From Poindextera sp036494815 (GTDB lineage Bacteria > Pseudomonadota > Alphaproteobacteria > Caulobacterales > Caulobacteraceae), in the NCBI GenBank assembly GCA_036494815.1, contig DASXNV010000053.1, positions 1 through 64,000 on the forward strand: 64,000 bases of DNA, given 5' to 3'. The position numbers and the translations under genes were made by a program. Within the stretch, counting starts at the first letter, position 1, and each line of letters opens with the position of its first letter. Positions 25,531-33,615 of this stretch are shown here, piece by piece. The notes beneath the pieces are model-generated. The model searched no databases. It was not told the DNA's origin and saw nothing but the letters and a program-made list of their open reading frames with translations.

Positions 25531-26745
25531 TTAGGCCGCCTGGGTCATGGGCAGTCGATCCGGCTCCCGCGCCAGATTGCCGATCGGCAAGGTCATGGAC
25601 CCGCACACGCCGGACCCCGTTATGAACGGGGTCTTTTCCTGCAGGCAGGCCTTGAGTTCGGCGCGGCTGCGCACGTTGGTGATGGCCGGCCAGATCTGTC
25701 GGCGCTTGAAGCTCGCCTGCTTGTCCATGAACCGGTGCAATGCGGCGAGGCGCGAACGCTCGTCGCCTTCCGGCAGCCGAAGGGTGACGCTGTTGATCAG
25801 TCCCTGCGGCACATAGTCGATCTCAAAGCCCGCGTCGTCGATCTGCAGGTCGATCATCGCAAAATGCGGGCTGAGCACGTCGTGCATTTGCGCCAGGGCC
25901 GAGAAGGTCGGCGAGCGGGGAACTTCATAGACCGCCGCTGCTAGCTTCTTCTTCTTCTCCGGCGGCAAGGTCAGCAGTTGCTGTTCGTAGCTGGCCCGGG
26001 TGGAGCGGCGCATCAACGAGGAAAAGCAGATGGGCAGGAACATTACGCCGATGAACGGCTGCGCCGCCATGTGCCGTCGCCCCGCTTCCAGACAGGCCAT
26101 GTCGAAAGCTTCGGCATGGTCGCCTGGCAAGTGCTCGACGCCATCGACCAGACTGTAGGGGAATTCCGCGCTCTGCTGCGTCGCCACCACGGCGCTGCCG
26201 ATGAAGGATCGGCGGGGGGTGAAATAGACGCCGCGAAACGTGGTGTCGACGCAAGCTGGACCAACATCGTCAAGGCGGCCCGGCGGTATTTTGTCCGTCG
26301 CGCGCTCTAAGGTGCGCCAATGCAGACCCATGGACAGCCCTGTCGCGGTGATCTTGAGCAATCGCCCGCCGAACGCAGTGGGGCGCAGGGGCTCGCGCAT
26401 GGCGTTTTTCAGGCTGACATGATCCATCTGCAGGAAGCTGGCGGTGTCGGCCTCGTCTCCATCATGGAGCAGCAGGGTCACCTCGCCGCCGCCGGAGACA
26501 CCGAACAGCTTGAGCTGCAGCTCCTCGGCCAGCCGTTCCAGCCGGGCCACGTCGACTTCGTCGGCCTTGGGATCGGTCAGTTCGAAACTGAAGGGGGTGA
26601 GGGCGCTATAGCGTTTGGGCCAGGACCAGCGCGATTCCAGAAAAGCTCCGGTGACCTTGGCGATCAAAGGGCCCAGGGCGTCGAGCTTGGCGATCTTCTC
26701 GTCGCTAAGATCGAGCATGATGCGAAGGCGGACAGAAGCAGGCAT
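25531..26745 (-). CDS. Uncharacterised protein, possible catalytically dead EAL-like domain
   Basis: 404 aa, soluble, no signal peptide. No confident family name. From about residue 175 the succession of segments follows an EAL phosphodiesterase: 'GVYFTPRRSFIGSAVV' where the EAL motif would lie, 'AFDMACLEAGRRHMA', 'GVMFLPICFSSL' for the Asn strand, 'AAAVYEVPRSP' for the E-x-E strand, 'AMIDLQID' for the Asp-Asp-Phe-Gly loop, and 'PAITNVRSRAEL' for the Glu-x-Glu-Thr segment. All catalytic acidic and Lys/Gln positions are substituted. I infer a degenerate EAL; the N-terminal 170 residues are unassigned. SD for the ATG at 26745 is a GGGG run. Confidence 0.75.
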   Translation of the reverse strand: MPASVRLRIMLDLSDEKIAKLDALGPLIAKVTGAFLESRWSWPKRYSALTPFSFELTDPKADEVDVARLERLAEELQLKLFGVSGGGEVTLLLHDGDEADTASFLQMDHVSLKNAMREPLRPTAFGGRLLKITATGLSMGLHWRTLERATDKIPPGRLDDVGPACVDTTFRGVYFTPRRSFIGSAVVATQQSAEFPYSLVDGVEHLPGDHAEAFDMACLEAGRRHMAAQPFIGVMFLPICFSSLMRRSTRASYEQQLLTLPPEKKKKLAAAVYEVPRSPTFSALAQMHDVLSPHFAMIDLQIDDAGFEIDYVPQGLINSVTLRLPEGDERSRLAALHRFMDKQASFKRRQIWPAITNVRSRAELKACLQEKTPFITGSGVCGSMTLPIGNLAREPDRLPMTQAA

Positions 26746-26864
26746 GGCGTGGCCCCAGAAGCGCCACGCATTATCGGGCCCATTTGCCTTTCAAGCCCGT
26801 TAAAATTGTAAAATCGCCCTGCGGCTAATTCGACACCACCGAGGGGTGATTTGTGGGGTGCGCC

Positions 26865-27425
26865 TTACGCCTCCAGCTCGATGTCCCAATACAGATAGTC
26901 CAGCCAGCTTTCATGCAGGTGGTTGGGGGGGAAGCGGCGGCCATGTTCCTGCAGCTCGAACATGTTCGGGCGGCGCGGATGATGGCGGGGGTGCATATGG
27001 GCTTCGCGCGGGGTGCGGCCGCCCTTGGTCAGGTTGCAGCGTGCGCAGGCGGTGACGATGTTCTCCCAGGTCGTGCGGCCGCCGCGGGAGCGGGGGATGA
27101 CGTGGTCGAAGGTCAGGTCGTCCGGCGAACTGCAGTACTGGCAGGCGAAGGCGTCGCGCAGGAACAGGTTGAACCGGGTGAAGGCCGGCGGCCGGTCCTG
27201 GGCTACATACTGCTTGAGCGAGACCACGCTCGGCAGCTGCATTTCGAAGGAGGGGGAGTGGACCGTCTGGTCGTAGGTGGAGACCACGTCGACCCGGTCC
27301 AGAAACACAGCCTTGATCACCTCCTGCCAAGGCCACAGCGACAGGGGGTAGTAGGACAGAGGCCGGTAATCGGCGTTGAGCACGAGGGCGGGCCAGCCCG
27401 ACGGCGGGCGCTTAAGCACCTGCAT
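26865..27425 (-). CDS. HNH endonuclease
   Basis: 186 aa, starting at the ATG at 27425 with GGAGG at good spacing. The HNH/His-Me finger is complete: zinc-binding 'CQYC', catalytic 'LTFDHVIPRSRGGRTTWENIVTACARCN' and 'KGGRTP'. The N-terminal 'LVLNADYRPLSYYPLSLWPWQ' and C-terminal 'HESWLDYLYWDIEL' match a chromosomal HNH family common in alphaproteobacteria and cyanobacteria, whose cellular role is not established. It is not linked to restriction or phage genes here. Three GANTC sites lie 90-125 bp upstream. Confidence 0.9.
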   Translation of the reverse strand: MQVLKRPPSGWPALVLNADYRPLSYYPLSLWPWQEVIKAVFLDRVDVVSTYDQTVHSPSFEMQLPSVVSLKQYVAQDRPPAFTRFNLFLRDAFACQYCSSPDDLTFDHVIPRSRGGRTTWENIVTACARCNLTKGGRTPREAHMHPRHHPRRPNMFELQEHGRRFPPNHLHESWLDYLYWDIELEA

Positions 27426-27512
27426 GACGGAACCTCCGCACAACTTGCGGGGCCGATTTCAATTTACGCGCGTATGGACTGAAGACGAGCTCCTTCCTGA
27501 CGCCGACGCCTA

Positions 27513-27548
27513 GAATCAAAGCAGGGGCGAGAATCACGCCAGAGATTC
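27513..27548. promoter_or_regulatory. Cluster of three GANTC (CcrM-type) sites
   Basis: GAATC at 27513, GAATC at 27531 and GATTC at 27544 fall within 36 bp upstream of the HNH gene. In Caulobacteraceae GANTC is the cell-cycle methyltransferase target and promoter-proximal sites can affect transcription. No gene was found in the 27444-27640 gap. Confidence 0.4.
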
Positions 27549-27639
27549 GAGGTCATTCCCACCATAGGGGAAAAGCCGCGACAGCTCCATGTCAGGAATG
27601 TGATCGTTTCGCCTTCAAAAGAACCCGGACCGGTGGGAC

Positions 27640-27673
27640 AAAAAAGGGAGAGACGAGGGGAGTCGTCCCTCCC
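27640..27673 (-). terminator. Rho-independent terminator of the 34-aa peptide gene
   Basis: On the minus strand an 11-bp stem (GGGAGGGACGA with TCGTCTCTCCC, one G-T pair) and a six-base loop are followed by six T residues. It starts 35 bases after the stop codon at 27708. Confidence 0.88.
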
Positions 27674-27707
27674 AGGTTTTCCGGTCCCGACATGGGGTCA
27701 GGCCGGT

Positions 27708-27812
27708 TTAGATGGCGACGAGAGCAAGAGCGCCGGCCGTCAGCAGGCCCATGGCGACCAGGAAAAGGCCGCCAGCGCGGTCCAGAGCGAGTTCAAAGTT
27801 TGCGAGAGACAT
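27708..27812 (-). CDS. 34-aa single-pass membrane peptide
   Basis: Peptide beginning MSLANFELALDRAGG and ending in about 19 hydrophobic residues (LFLVAMGLLTAGALALVAI), a single membrane helix. AAGGA lies nine bases before the ATG. A consensus promoter about 110 bp upstream and a strong terminator 35 bp downstream make a complete one-gene transcription unit, so the frame is very likely expressed. The predicted 5' leader of about 105 bases can form GC-rich hairpins. It is divergent from a TetR-family regulator, which may control it. No known family recognised; a stress, transporter-modulating or toxin-like role are possibilities without evidence. Confidence 0.7.
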   Translation of the reverse strand: MSLANFELALDRAGGLFLVAMGLLTAGALALVAI

Positions 27813-27925
27813 GAGAGTCGTCCTTAATTGAGAGGGTCGTCAGAACGCCGTCCGGGGGGAGCCGGCGGTGGTTTGGATCGTTGGAAGCTGGGGGGAGCCA
27901 GCCGCTGTTCGATCTGAACGATGCT

Positions 27926-27953
27926 TAAATAGCACGGAACTGAACGCTGTCAA
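27926..27953 (-). promoter_or_regulatory. Sigma70-type promoter for the 34-aa peptide gene
   Basis: Minus-strand TTGACA (27948-27953) and TATTTA (27926-27931) with 16-bp spacing. It lies in the short region divergent from the TetR gene. GAACGATG (27916-27923) and CATCGTTC (27965-27972) flank it as inverted half-sites. Confidence 0.6.
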
Positions 27954-28012
27954 GATGATCTTTACATCGTTCGGATTAAAAGTTAGAAAGCTTTCAAATG
28001 AAGGGTGAAAAC

Positions 28013-28642
28013 ATGACGACCGTCGCACTGGCAGAGCCCAAGCCGTATCACCACGGTGATCTGCGCCGCGCCCTGCTCATGGCCGCCGAGGCCGTGCTCG
28101 AGCGCGAAGGTCCCAGCGCCCTGTCCTTGCGCGCCGTGGCGCGGGAAGCCGGTGTCAGCCCGGCCGCGCCCTACCACCATTTCAAGGACAAGAACGAACT
28201 GCTCAACGCGGTGGCCATGGAAGGCTTCGCTCAGCTGAAACAGGCCATGGCGGCGGCCATCGACCGGGCCAGCGCCGAGGAGAAGCGCTCCTCCATCGGC
28301 GTCGCCTATGTGGAGTTCGCCCAAGCCAATCCACATCTGTATCGCGTCATGTATGACTGCGCCCGCAATGGCGAGGCCCTGCCCGAAAACACAGATGAAG
28401 CCGACAGCGCCTATGAGCTGGTCAAGGAGACCATCACCGCGGCGGCCGGCGACCAGCTGAGCGAACTCGACCTTGAGCTGACCTGCATCGCCTCCTGGTG
28501 CGCCGCCCACGGGCTGGCCGAGATGTGCAATTTCGCCAAGTTCAAACCGCTCAAGGACCTGATGGGAGGCGAGCGCGCCTTCCTGCAAGGCGTGCTCGAT
28601 CATCTGGGCGTCATGAGCCGGATCAAGACCGAGCTTCGCTAA
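28013..28642 (+). CDS. TetR/AcrR-family transcriptional regulator
   Basis: 209 aa. The HTH lies at about residues 12-58 ('HHGDLRRALLMAAEAVLEREGPSALSLRAVAREAGVSPAAPYHHF'), followed by a helical ligand-binding domain of the WHG/TetR_C_33 kind. The ATG at 28013 is chosen because AAGGGTG precedes it; an ATG at 27998 has no site. It is divergent from the 34-aa membrane peptide gene and ends 10 bases before gluQRS, so it may be co-transcribed with it. Probable autorepressor and repressor of the peptide gene, by arrangement only. Confidence 0.9.
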   Translation: MTTVALAEPKPYHHGDLRRALLMAAEAVLEREGPSALSLRAVAREAGVSPAAPYHHFKDKNELLNAVAMEGFAQLKQAMAAAIDRASAEEKRSSIGVAYVEFAQANPHLYRVMYDCARNGEALPENTDEADSAYELVKETITAAAGDQLSELDLELTCIASWCAAHGLAEMCNFAKFKPLKDLMGGERAFLQGVLDHLGVMSRIKTELR

Positions 28643-28652
28643 CTCCGAAGGC

Positions 28653-29516
28653 TTGGCCTGGATACAGGTTTTGACCAGTCGTTTCGCGCCCTCGCCCAGC
28701 GGCTATCTGCACAAGGGCCATGCCTTTTCCGCGCTCAGCGCCGACCGGGTCGCCCGAGAAATCGGCGGGCAACTCATTCTACGCATCGAGGATATCGACA
28801 CCGAGCGCTGCCGGCTCGCATTCGAGCAGGCCATTTTTGAAGACCTGGCTTGGCTGGGCCTGACTTGGGCCATGCCGGTCCGTCGCCAGTCAGATCACCT
28901 GGCCGACTATCGGGCCGCCCTGGAGCGGCTGCGAGACCAGGGTTTGGTCTATCGCTGTTTCAAGACCCGCCGCGAGATCTTGGACGAGATCGCGCGAGCG
29001 CCACACGGGTCCGTCGCCCCCTATCGCGGCCAACCCATGACCGCGCCGGACGAAGATCGGCGGATGGAGCAGGGCGCATCCTTCGCCTGGCGGCTGTCAC
29101 TGGACGCGGCGCGTGAGCGGTTGGGGTCTGAATGGGACGAGTTGAGCTTCAGCGAGCAAGGCCGGGGGCCGGCGGGTGAGGCGGGAACCATCCGGGCTCA
29201 GCCGCAGATGGCCGGCGACGTGATCCTGGCGCGCAAAGGCCTGGGCGTGGCCTATCACCTGGCTGTGGTGGTCGATGACGCCCTGCAGCAGGTCAGCCAC
29301 GTGGTGCGCGGGAACGATCTGTTCGAGGCGACCCACATCCAGCGGCTGTTACAGGCCCTGCTGGGCTTGCCGACGCCGATCTATCGCCACCACCCCCTGC
29401 TGCTCGGCCCTGACGGCAAGCGTTTCGCCAAGCGGGACAAGGCGGAAACACTGCGGGATATGCGCGTACGGGGGACCAGCGCCGAGGCGCTGAGAGCGGA
29501 ACTGGAGTTCGAATAG
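28653..29516 (+). CDS. gluQRS: Glutamyl-Q tRNA(Asp) synthetase
   Basis: 287 aa truncated GluRS paralogue that attaches glutamate to queuosine in tRNA-Asp. HIGH-like 'SRFAPSPSGYLHKGHAFSAL', 'ILRIEDIDTERCR' and KMSKS-like 'GKRFAKRDKAETLRD' are present; no anticodon domain, as expected. The zinc-binding region normally has Cys-x-Cys and a later Cys; here it reads 'VYRCFKTRREI' with a single Cys. The initiation codon is uncertain: TTG at 28653 or TTG at 28671, neither with well-spaced SD. Confidence 0.9.
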   Translation: MAWIQVLTSRFAPSPSGYLHKGHAFSALSADRVAREIGGQLILRIEDIDTERCRLAFEQAIFEDLAWLGLTWAMPVRRQSDHLADYRAALERLRDQGLVYRCFKTRREILDEIARAPHGSVAPYRGQPMTAPDEDRRMEQGASFAWRLSLDAARERLGSEWDELSFSEQGRGPAGEAGTIRAQPQMAGDVILARKGLGVAYHLAVVVDDALQQVSHVVRGNDLFEATHIQRLLQALLGLPTPIYRHHPLLLGPDGKRFAKRDKAETLRDMRVRGTSAEALRAELEFE

Positions 29517-29521
29517 CGGGC

Positions 29522-29543
29522 GAGGGGGCGTCGCCACCCCCTC
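29522..29543. terminator. Hairpin between convergent gluQRS and infB
   Basis: GAGGGGG and CCCCCTC form a 7-bp stem around an 8-base loop, centred between the two stop codons. There is no T-run on either strand, so efficiency is uncertain. Confidence 0.4.
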
Positions 29544-29547
29544 AGCC

Positions 29548-32500
29548 TTAAAGCGTCCGCCGAACCTCTTCGACCGTGAAGCACTCGATGGTGTCGCCGG
29601 CCTTGATGTCCTGGAAGTTGGCGAAGGCCATGCCGCATTCCTGGCCGACCACCACTTCGTTGACCTCGTCCTTGAAGCGCTTGAGCGTTTGCAGGGTGCC
29701 CAGTTCGAGGATGACCACGTCGTTGCGGATGATCCGCACCCGCGCGCCCTTGCGCACCACGCCCTCGGTGACCCGGCAGCCGGCCACGCGGCCGATCTTG
29801 GAGATGTCGAAGGCCTGCAGCACATCGGCGTTGCCGAGGAAGGTTTCCCGCTGGATCGGCGCCAGCATGCCGGAGAGCACGCCTTTGATGTCGTCCAGCA
29901 GGTCATAGATGATCGCGTAGTAGCGGATCTCCACGCCCTCGCGCTCCGCCAGGTCGCGGGCCTGTTTCGAGGCGCGGACGTTGAAGCCCAGCACCGGCGA
30001 ACCGGAACCTTTGGCCAGCATCACGTCGCTCTCGTTGATCGCGCCGGCGCCGGAATGGATGATCCGGGCGCGAACCTCGTCGGTGGAGATCTTGTCCAAC
30101 GAGCCGATGATCGCTTCGGCCGAACCCTGCACGTCCGCCTTGATGATCAAGGGCAGTTCGGAGACGCGCTTGTCCTGCAGCTTGGCCATCATGTCGGCCA
30201 AAGAATTGCCGGTAGCCGCCGCCGGGGCGCTGGTCTTTTCGCGCTTCTGGCGGATACGGTACTCCGTCAATTCGCGGGCGCGGGCTTCGTTCTCGACTAC
30301 GGCGAAGGCGTCGCCGGGATCGGGGGTGCCGTCCAGGCCCAGCACTTCCACCGGTTCGGAGGGGCCGGCCGTCGGCACCTGCTCGTCGCGCTCGTTGATC
30401 AACGCGCGCACCCGGCCCCAGTTGGAGCCGGCGACGACGATGTCGGAGCGCTTCAGCGTGCCGCGCTTGACCAGCACGGTGGCCACCGCGCCGCGGCCGC
30501 GATCCAGCTTGGATTCGATCACCACCCCGTCCGCCGAACGGTCGGGATTGGCCTTCAGGTCCATCAGTTCGGCCTGCAACAGGATGGCTTCGATCAGGTG
30601 ATCCAGGCCGATCTTCTTAGTCGCGGAGACCTCGACGATCTGGGTCTCGCCGCCGAGGCTCTCCACCACGATCTCGTGTTGCAGCAGCTCGTTGGTCACG
30701 CGGGTGGCGTCGGCGTCTGGCTTGTCGATCTTGTTGACCGCGACGATGATCGGCGCACCGGCGGCCCGGGCGTGATGGATGGCCTCGATGGTCTGAGGCA
30801 TGACCCCGTCATCGGCCGCCACCACCAGGATGACGATGTCGGTGACGTTGGCGCCGCGAGCCCGCATGGCCGAGAAGGCCGCGTGGCCTGGGGTGTCCAG
30901 GAAGGTGACGCGCTCGCCGTTGGGCAGGCGCACCTGATAGGCGCCGATATGCTGGGTGATGCCGCCATGTTCGCCGGCGGCCACATCGGTGGCGCGTAGG
31001 GCGTCCAAGAGGCTGGTCTTGCCATGGTCCACGTGACCCATGACCGCCACCACCGGTGGGCGCGGCAACAGGTGATCGTCCACATCCTCGGCGCCGATGA
31101 AGCCTTCTTCCACGTCGGATTCGGACACCCGGCGGACGGTGTGGCCGAATTCGGTGGCCACCAGTTCGGCCGTGTCGGAATCGATCACGTCGTTGATCTT
31201 CAGCATCAGGCCCTGACGCATCAAAAACTTGATGATTTCGACCCCGCGGATGGCCATGCGGTTGGCCAGTTCCTGCACGGTGATGACATCGGGCACGATC
31301 ACTTCGCGGGCCGCGCGGACCTGCTCCTGGGCGCCGCCCTTGCGCTTCTCACGCTCGCGTTCACGGGCTCGGCGAACCGAGGCCAGGGAGCGCATGCGTT
31401 CGACGGCCTCGTCATCGTTTCCGGCCACGGCCTGGATGGTCAGACGGCCTTCGCGGCGCTGGGGCGCGCCCTTGACACCGCGCGTCGGCTTGGCCGGCGC
31501 GCCCTTGGCGCCACGGCGGGCGGCGCTTTCTTCCTCTTCGTCCGGACGGCGGTCGACTACGCCGCCGCCGGGGCGCGGGGCCTGGCGGGTGGCGCGCTGG
31601 ATCTCCGGACCGGCGGGCGCGGCCTCGGGCCGACCGGCGCCGGGGGCGCGTGGGCCGCCGGGGCGGTCGCCGCGCGGCGCGGGGGGCGGATTGAGCGCCG
31701 AATAGCGGACGGTTTCGCCCTGACGCGGCGGACGATCGCCAAAGCTGCGGGCGCCGCCTTCGGGCCGGGCGCCGTCGCGGGGACCACGAGCGGCATAGCC
31801 GCCGCCTTCGGGGCGCGGACCACGCGGCGCGCCAGCGTCGGGACGCGGGCCACGATCAGGCGTACGAGGCGCGCCGGCGTCCGGGCGCGGACCGCCGGGG
31901 CGAGCGCCGGCGTCGACGCGCTGGCCGTAATTGATCTGGGGCCGCTCGGGCCGATAGGTGGTGGTCGAGCCGCGATCGTCGCGGCGCGGCTGATCTCGGT
32001 CCGGCGAACGCGCTTCCGTACGCGGCGCTGGAGCGGCGGCGCGGGCGGGTTCCGGCGTCCTCGGCGCGGCGGGCGCCGGGGTCGGGGCCGCGGCGACGGG
32101 AGCCGCGGGTGCGGCGGCGACAGGTTCCGGCGCGGCGCGAACAGGTTCGGGCGGCGGTTGAGCTGCGACCGGCGGCGCGGCGGGCGTGGGCGCTGGGGTC
32201 GCGACCGTTGGCGCCGGCGCTACTGGCGCGGCGACCACTGGCGGCGCGGGCTGGGCGGCGCGTTCGGCGGCTTCAGCTTCGCGACGGCGCGCTTCGGCTT
32301 CGCGGCGCTGAGCGTCTTCCTCGGCGCGGCGCGCGGCGTCGCGCCGCTCCTGTTCGGCTCTGGCGGTTTCGAGCACGCGCTGGCGGGCGAGCAGCTCTTC
32401 CTGGCTCAGATTGAGATTGCCAGGCGCGCCGCCGCTGGGGCCCCCTGGGCGGGGACCTTGTGGATCACGCGGCCGCACATCCAGCGTGGTGCGCTTTTCG

Positions 32501-32706
32501 GCCGCGGAGGGGCCGCCAAGATTCTGCCCGCCGGCCGGGGCGTCCACCCGGCGGCGTTTGGTCTCGACCACCACGGTCTTTGACCGGCCGTGGCTGAAGC
32601 TTTGCTTGACCGTGCCTGCGTTGACGGCGCCCGCCCTGGGTTTCAGGGTCAGGGGCGCACGCCCACCGGCGTTCCGGCCATTTTCGTCGTCGTTCGCGTC
32701 GCTCAT
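29548..32706 (-). CDS. infB: Translation initiation factor IF-2
   Basis: 1052 aa. Residues 1-50 match the alphaproteobacterial IF2 N-terminal domain; about 90-400 is a low-complexity Ala/Pro/Arg/Gly linker typical of the group. The IF2_N helix (VQELANRMAIRGVEIIKFLM) precedes the GTPase: G1 'GHVDHGKTSLLD', G3 'DTPGHAAF', G4 'NKIDKPDA', then domains II to IV binding initiator tRNA. Length is normal for Caulobacterales. Last gene of the rimP-nusA-ylxR-infB operon; the gene that usually follows (rbfA) is absent here, replaced by convergent gluQRS. Confidence 0.97.
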   Translation of the reverse strand: MSDANDDENGRNAGGRAPLTLKPRAGAVNAGTVKQSFSHGRSKTVVVETKRRRVDAPAGGQNLGGPSAAEKRTTLDVRPRDPQGPRPGGPSGGAPGNLNLSQEELLARQRVLETARAEQERRDAARRAEEDAQRREAEARRREAEAAERAAQPAPPVVAAPVAPAPTVATPAPTPAAPPVAAQPPPEPVRAAPEPVAAAPAAPVAAAPTPAPAAPRTPEPARAAAPAPRTEARSPDRDQPRRDDRGSTTTYRPERPQINYGQRVDAGARPGGPRPDAGAPRTPDRGPRPDAGAPRGPRPEGGGYAARGPRDGARPEGGARSFGDRPPRQGETVRYSALNPPPAPRGDRPGGPRAPGAGRPEAAPAGPEIQRATRQAPRPGGGVVDRRPDEEEESAARRGAKGAPAKPTRGVKGAPQRREGRLTIQAVAGNDDEAVERMRSLASVRRAREREREKRKGGAQEQVRAAREVIVPDVITVQELANRMAIRGVEIIKFLMRQGLMLKINDVIDSDTAELVATEFGHTVRRVSESDVEEGFIGAEDVDDHLLPRPPVVAVMGHVDHGKTSLLDALRATDVAAGEHGGITQHIGAYQVRLPNGERVTFLDTPGHAAFSAMRARGANVTDIVILVVAADDGVMPQTIEAIHHARAAGAPIIVAVNKIDKPDADATRVTNELLQHEIVVESLGGETQIVEVSATKKIGLDHLIEAILLQAELMDLKANPDRSADGVVIESKLDRGRGAVATVLVKRGTLKRSDIVVAGSNWGRVRALINERDEQVPTAGPSEPVEVLGLDGTPDPGDAFAVVENEARARELTEYRIRQKREKTSAPAAATGNSLADMMAKLQDKRVSELPLIIKADVQGSAEAIIGSLDKISTDEVRARIIHSGAGAINESDVMLAKGSGSPVLGFNVRASKQARDLAEREGVEIRYYAIIYDLLDDIKGVLSGMLAPIQRETFLGNADVLQAFDISKIGRVAGCRVTEGVVRKGARVRIIRNDVVILELGTLQTLKRFKDEVNEVVVGQECGMAFANFQDIKAGDTIECFTVEEVRRTL

Positions 32707-32810
32707 CCGCTCGCTTTACTGACAGCCGAACCCCTGCGGGTACGGCCTGTCCTAACCGTTGCAAATCCATAGCAGAACGGGCCGGGGGCGGTCGTGCGCC
32801 TGGCCCGTTC

Positions 32811-33491
32811 TCAAGGCTCCTCGCGCCAACTCTCAGGAAGGAGCGGACGGAAGCCGGAAAGACGCTCGACATCGATTGTCCAGCTCTTTGCGCCTCGTCC
32901 CGCAAGGAAGACGAGGTGTATCACATTTCCCAGGCCCAAGGCCAAACTCAATTCTTCCGAATCGAACGCACCTAGCAGCCGGGGAGGCTTTTCCAGTCGG
33001 CGGGCGATCTGTTGCAGCTTGCGCCGGCCATCCGCGGCCGCGTCGGACGCCTCGATCAGCCAGGCGGCCTTACCCCCTGCTATAGCCGATGAAACGCCTT
33101 CGAAGCCGAAGGTAAGGTCGCCCGCCCGCCGCGCAAGGCCCAGCCCGTTCAAAATCCGCGCCCGGAGCAATCCTTCGACCTGATCGGCGAGATCCGACGG
33201 CGCCGACAGCTTGGCCTTGGCTGACCGTGAAAAACCGCCCTTGCGCGCCGCCGTCTCCACCGAGGCCCGGTCCGCCGCGACCCAAAGCCCCCGTCCTGGC
33301 AGCTTGCGCGCCACGTCGGGAACCACCACCCCGTCCGGCGCGGCCACGAAGCGGATCAGCGCCGCCTCGTCCATCACCGCGCCCGATACCAGGTCCCGCC
33401 GCAGCCGCGCCGCTTGGGCGAGGGTCGCGGGGCCGGCGGGGGCGGGTTCAGCCGGTTCGGTAGGGGGGGTATCGGTCGCGGGAGGCTCCAT
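32811..33491 (-). CDS. YlxR-L7Ae fusion RNA-binding protein
   Basis: 226 aa. Residues about 28-85 form the YlxR (DUF448) domain ('LIRFVAAPDGVVVPDVARKLPGRGLWVAAD'), in which the usual Cys after the Arg pair is replaced by Asp. Residues about 110-205 resemble an L7Ae/L30e-like RNA-binding fold ('LLRARILNGLGLARRAGDLTFGFEGV'). In gram-positives these two are separate genes in the nusA operon; the fusion is common in alphaproteobacteria. It sits between nusA and infB and probably works in transcription-translation coupling or RNase P/ribosome-related RNA binding. Confidence 0.9.
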   Translation of the reverse strand: MEPPATDTPPTEPAEPAPAGPATLAQAARLRRDLVSGAVMDEAALIRFVAAPDGVVVPDVARKLPGRGLWVAADRASVETAARKGGFSRSAKAKLSAPSDLADQVEGLLRARILNGLGLARRAGDLTFGFEGVSSAIAGGKAAWLIEASDAAADGRRKLQQIARRLEKPPRLLGAFDSEELSLALGLGNVIHLVFLAGRGAKSWTIDVERLSGFRPLLPESWREEP

Positions 33492-33615
33492 GGGTTTGGT
33501 GTCGGCGGGGTCCGGTGAAAAGGAACAAGCTAGAAACCCCGCTCATCGCCGCTCCCGGGCTCGGCTGTAGGCCGATCCGAGGATAAACTCCGGCGGAGAT
33601 GAGCGGAAATTTGGC

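Noticed and set aside
31330..32500. Ala/Pro/Arg-rich repeats in infB considered as a recombination product or separate gene
   Set aside because: Alphaproteobacterial IF2 normally carries such a low-complexity linker and the frame is continuous.
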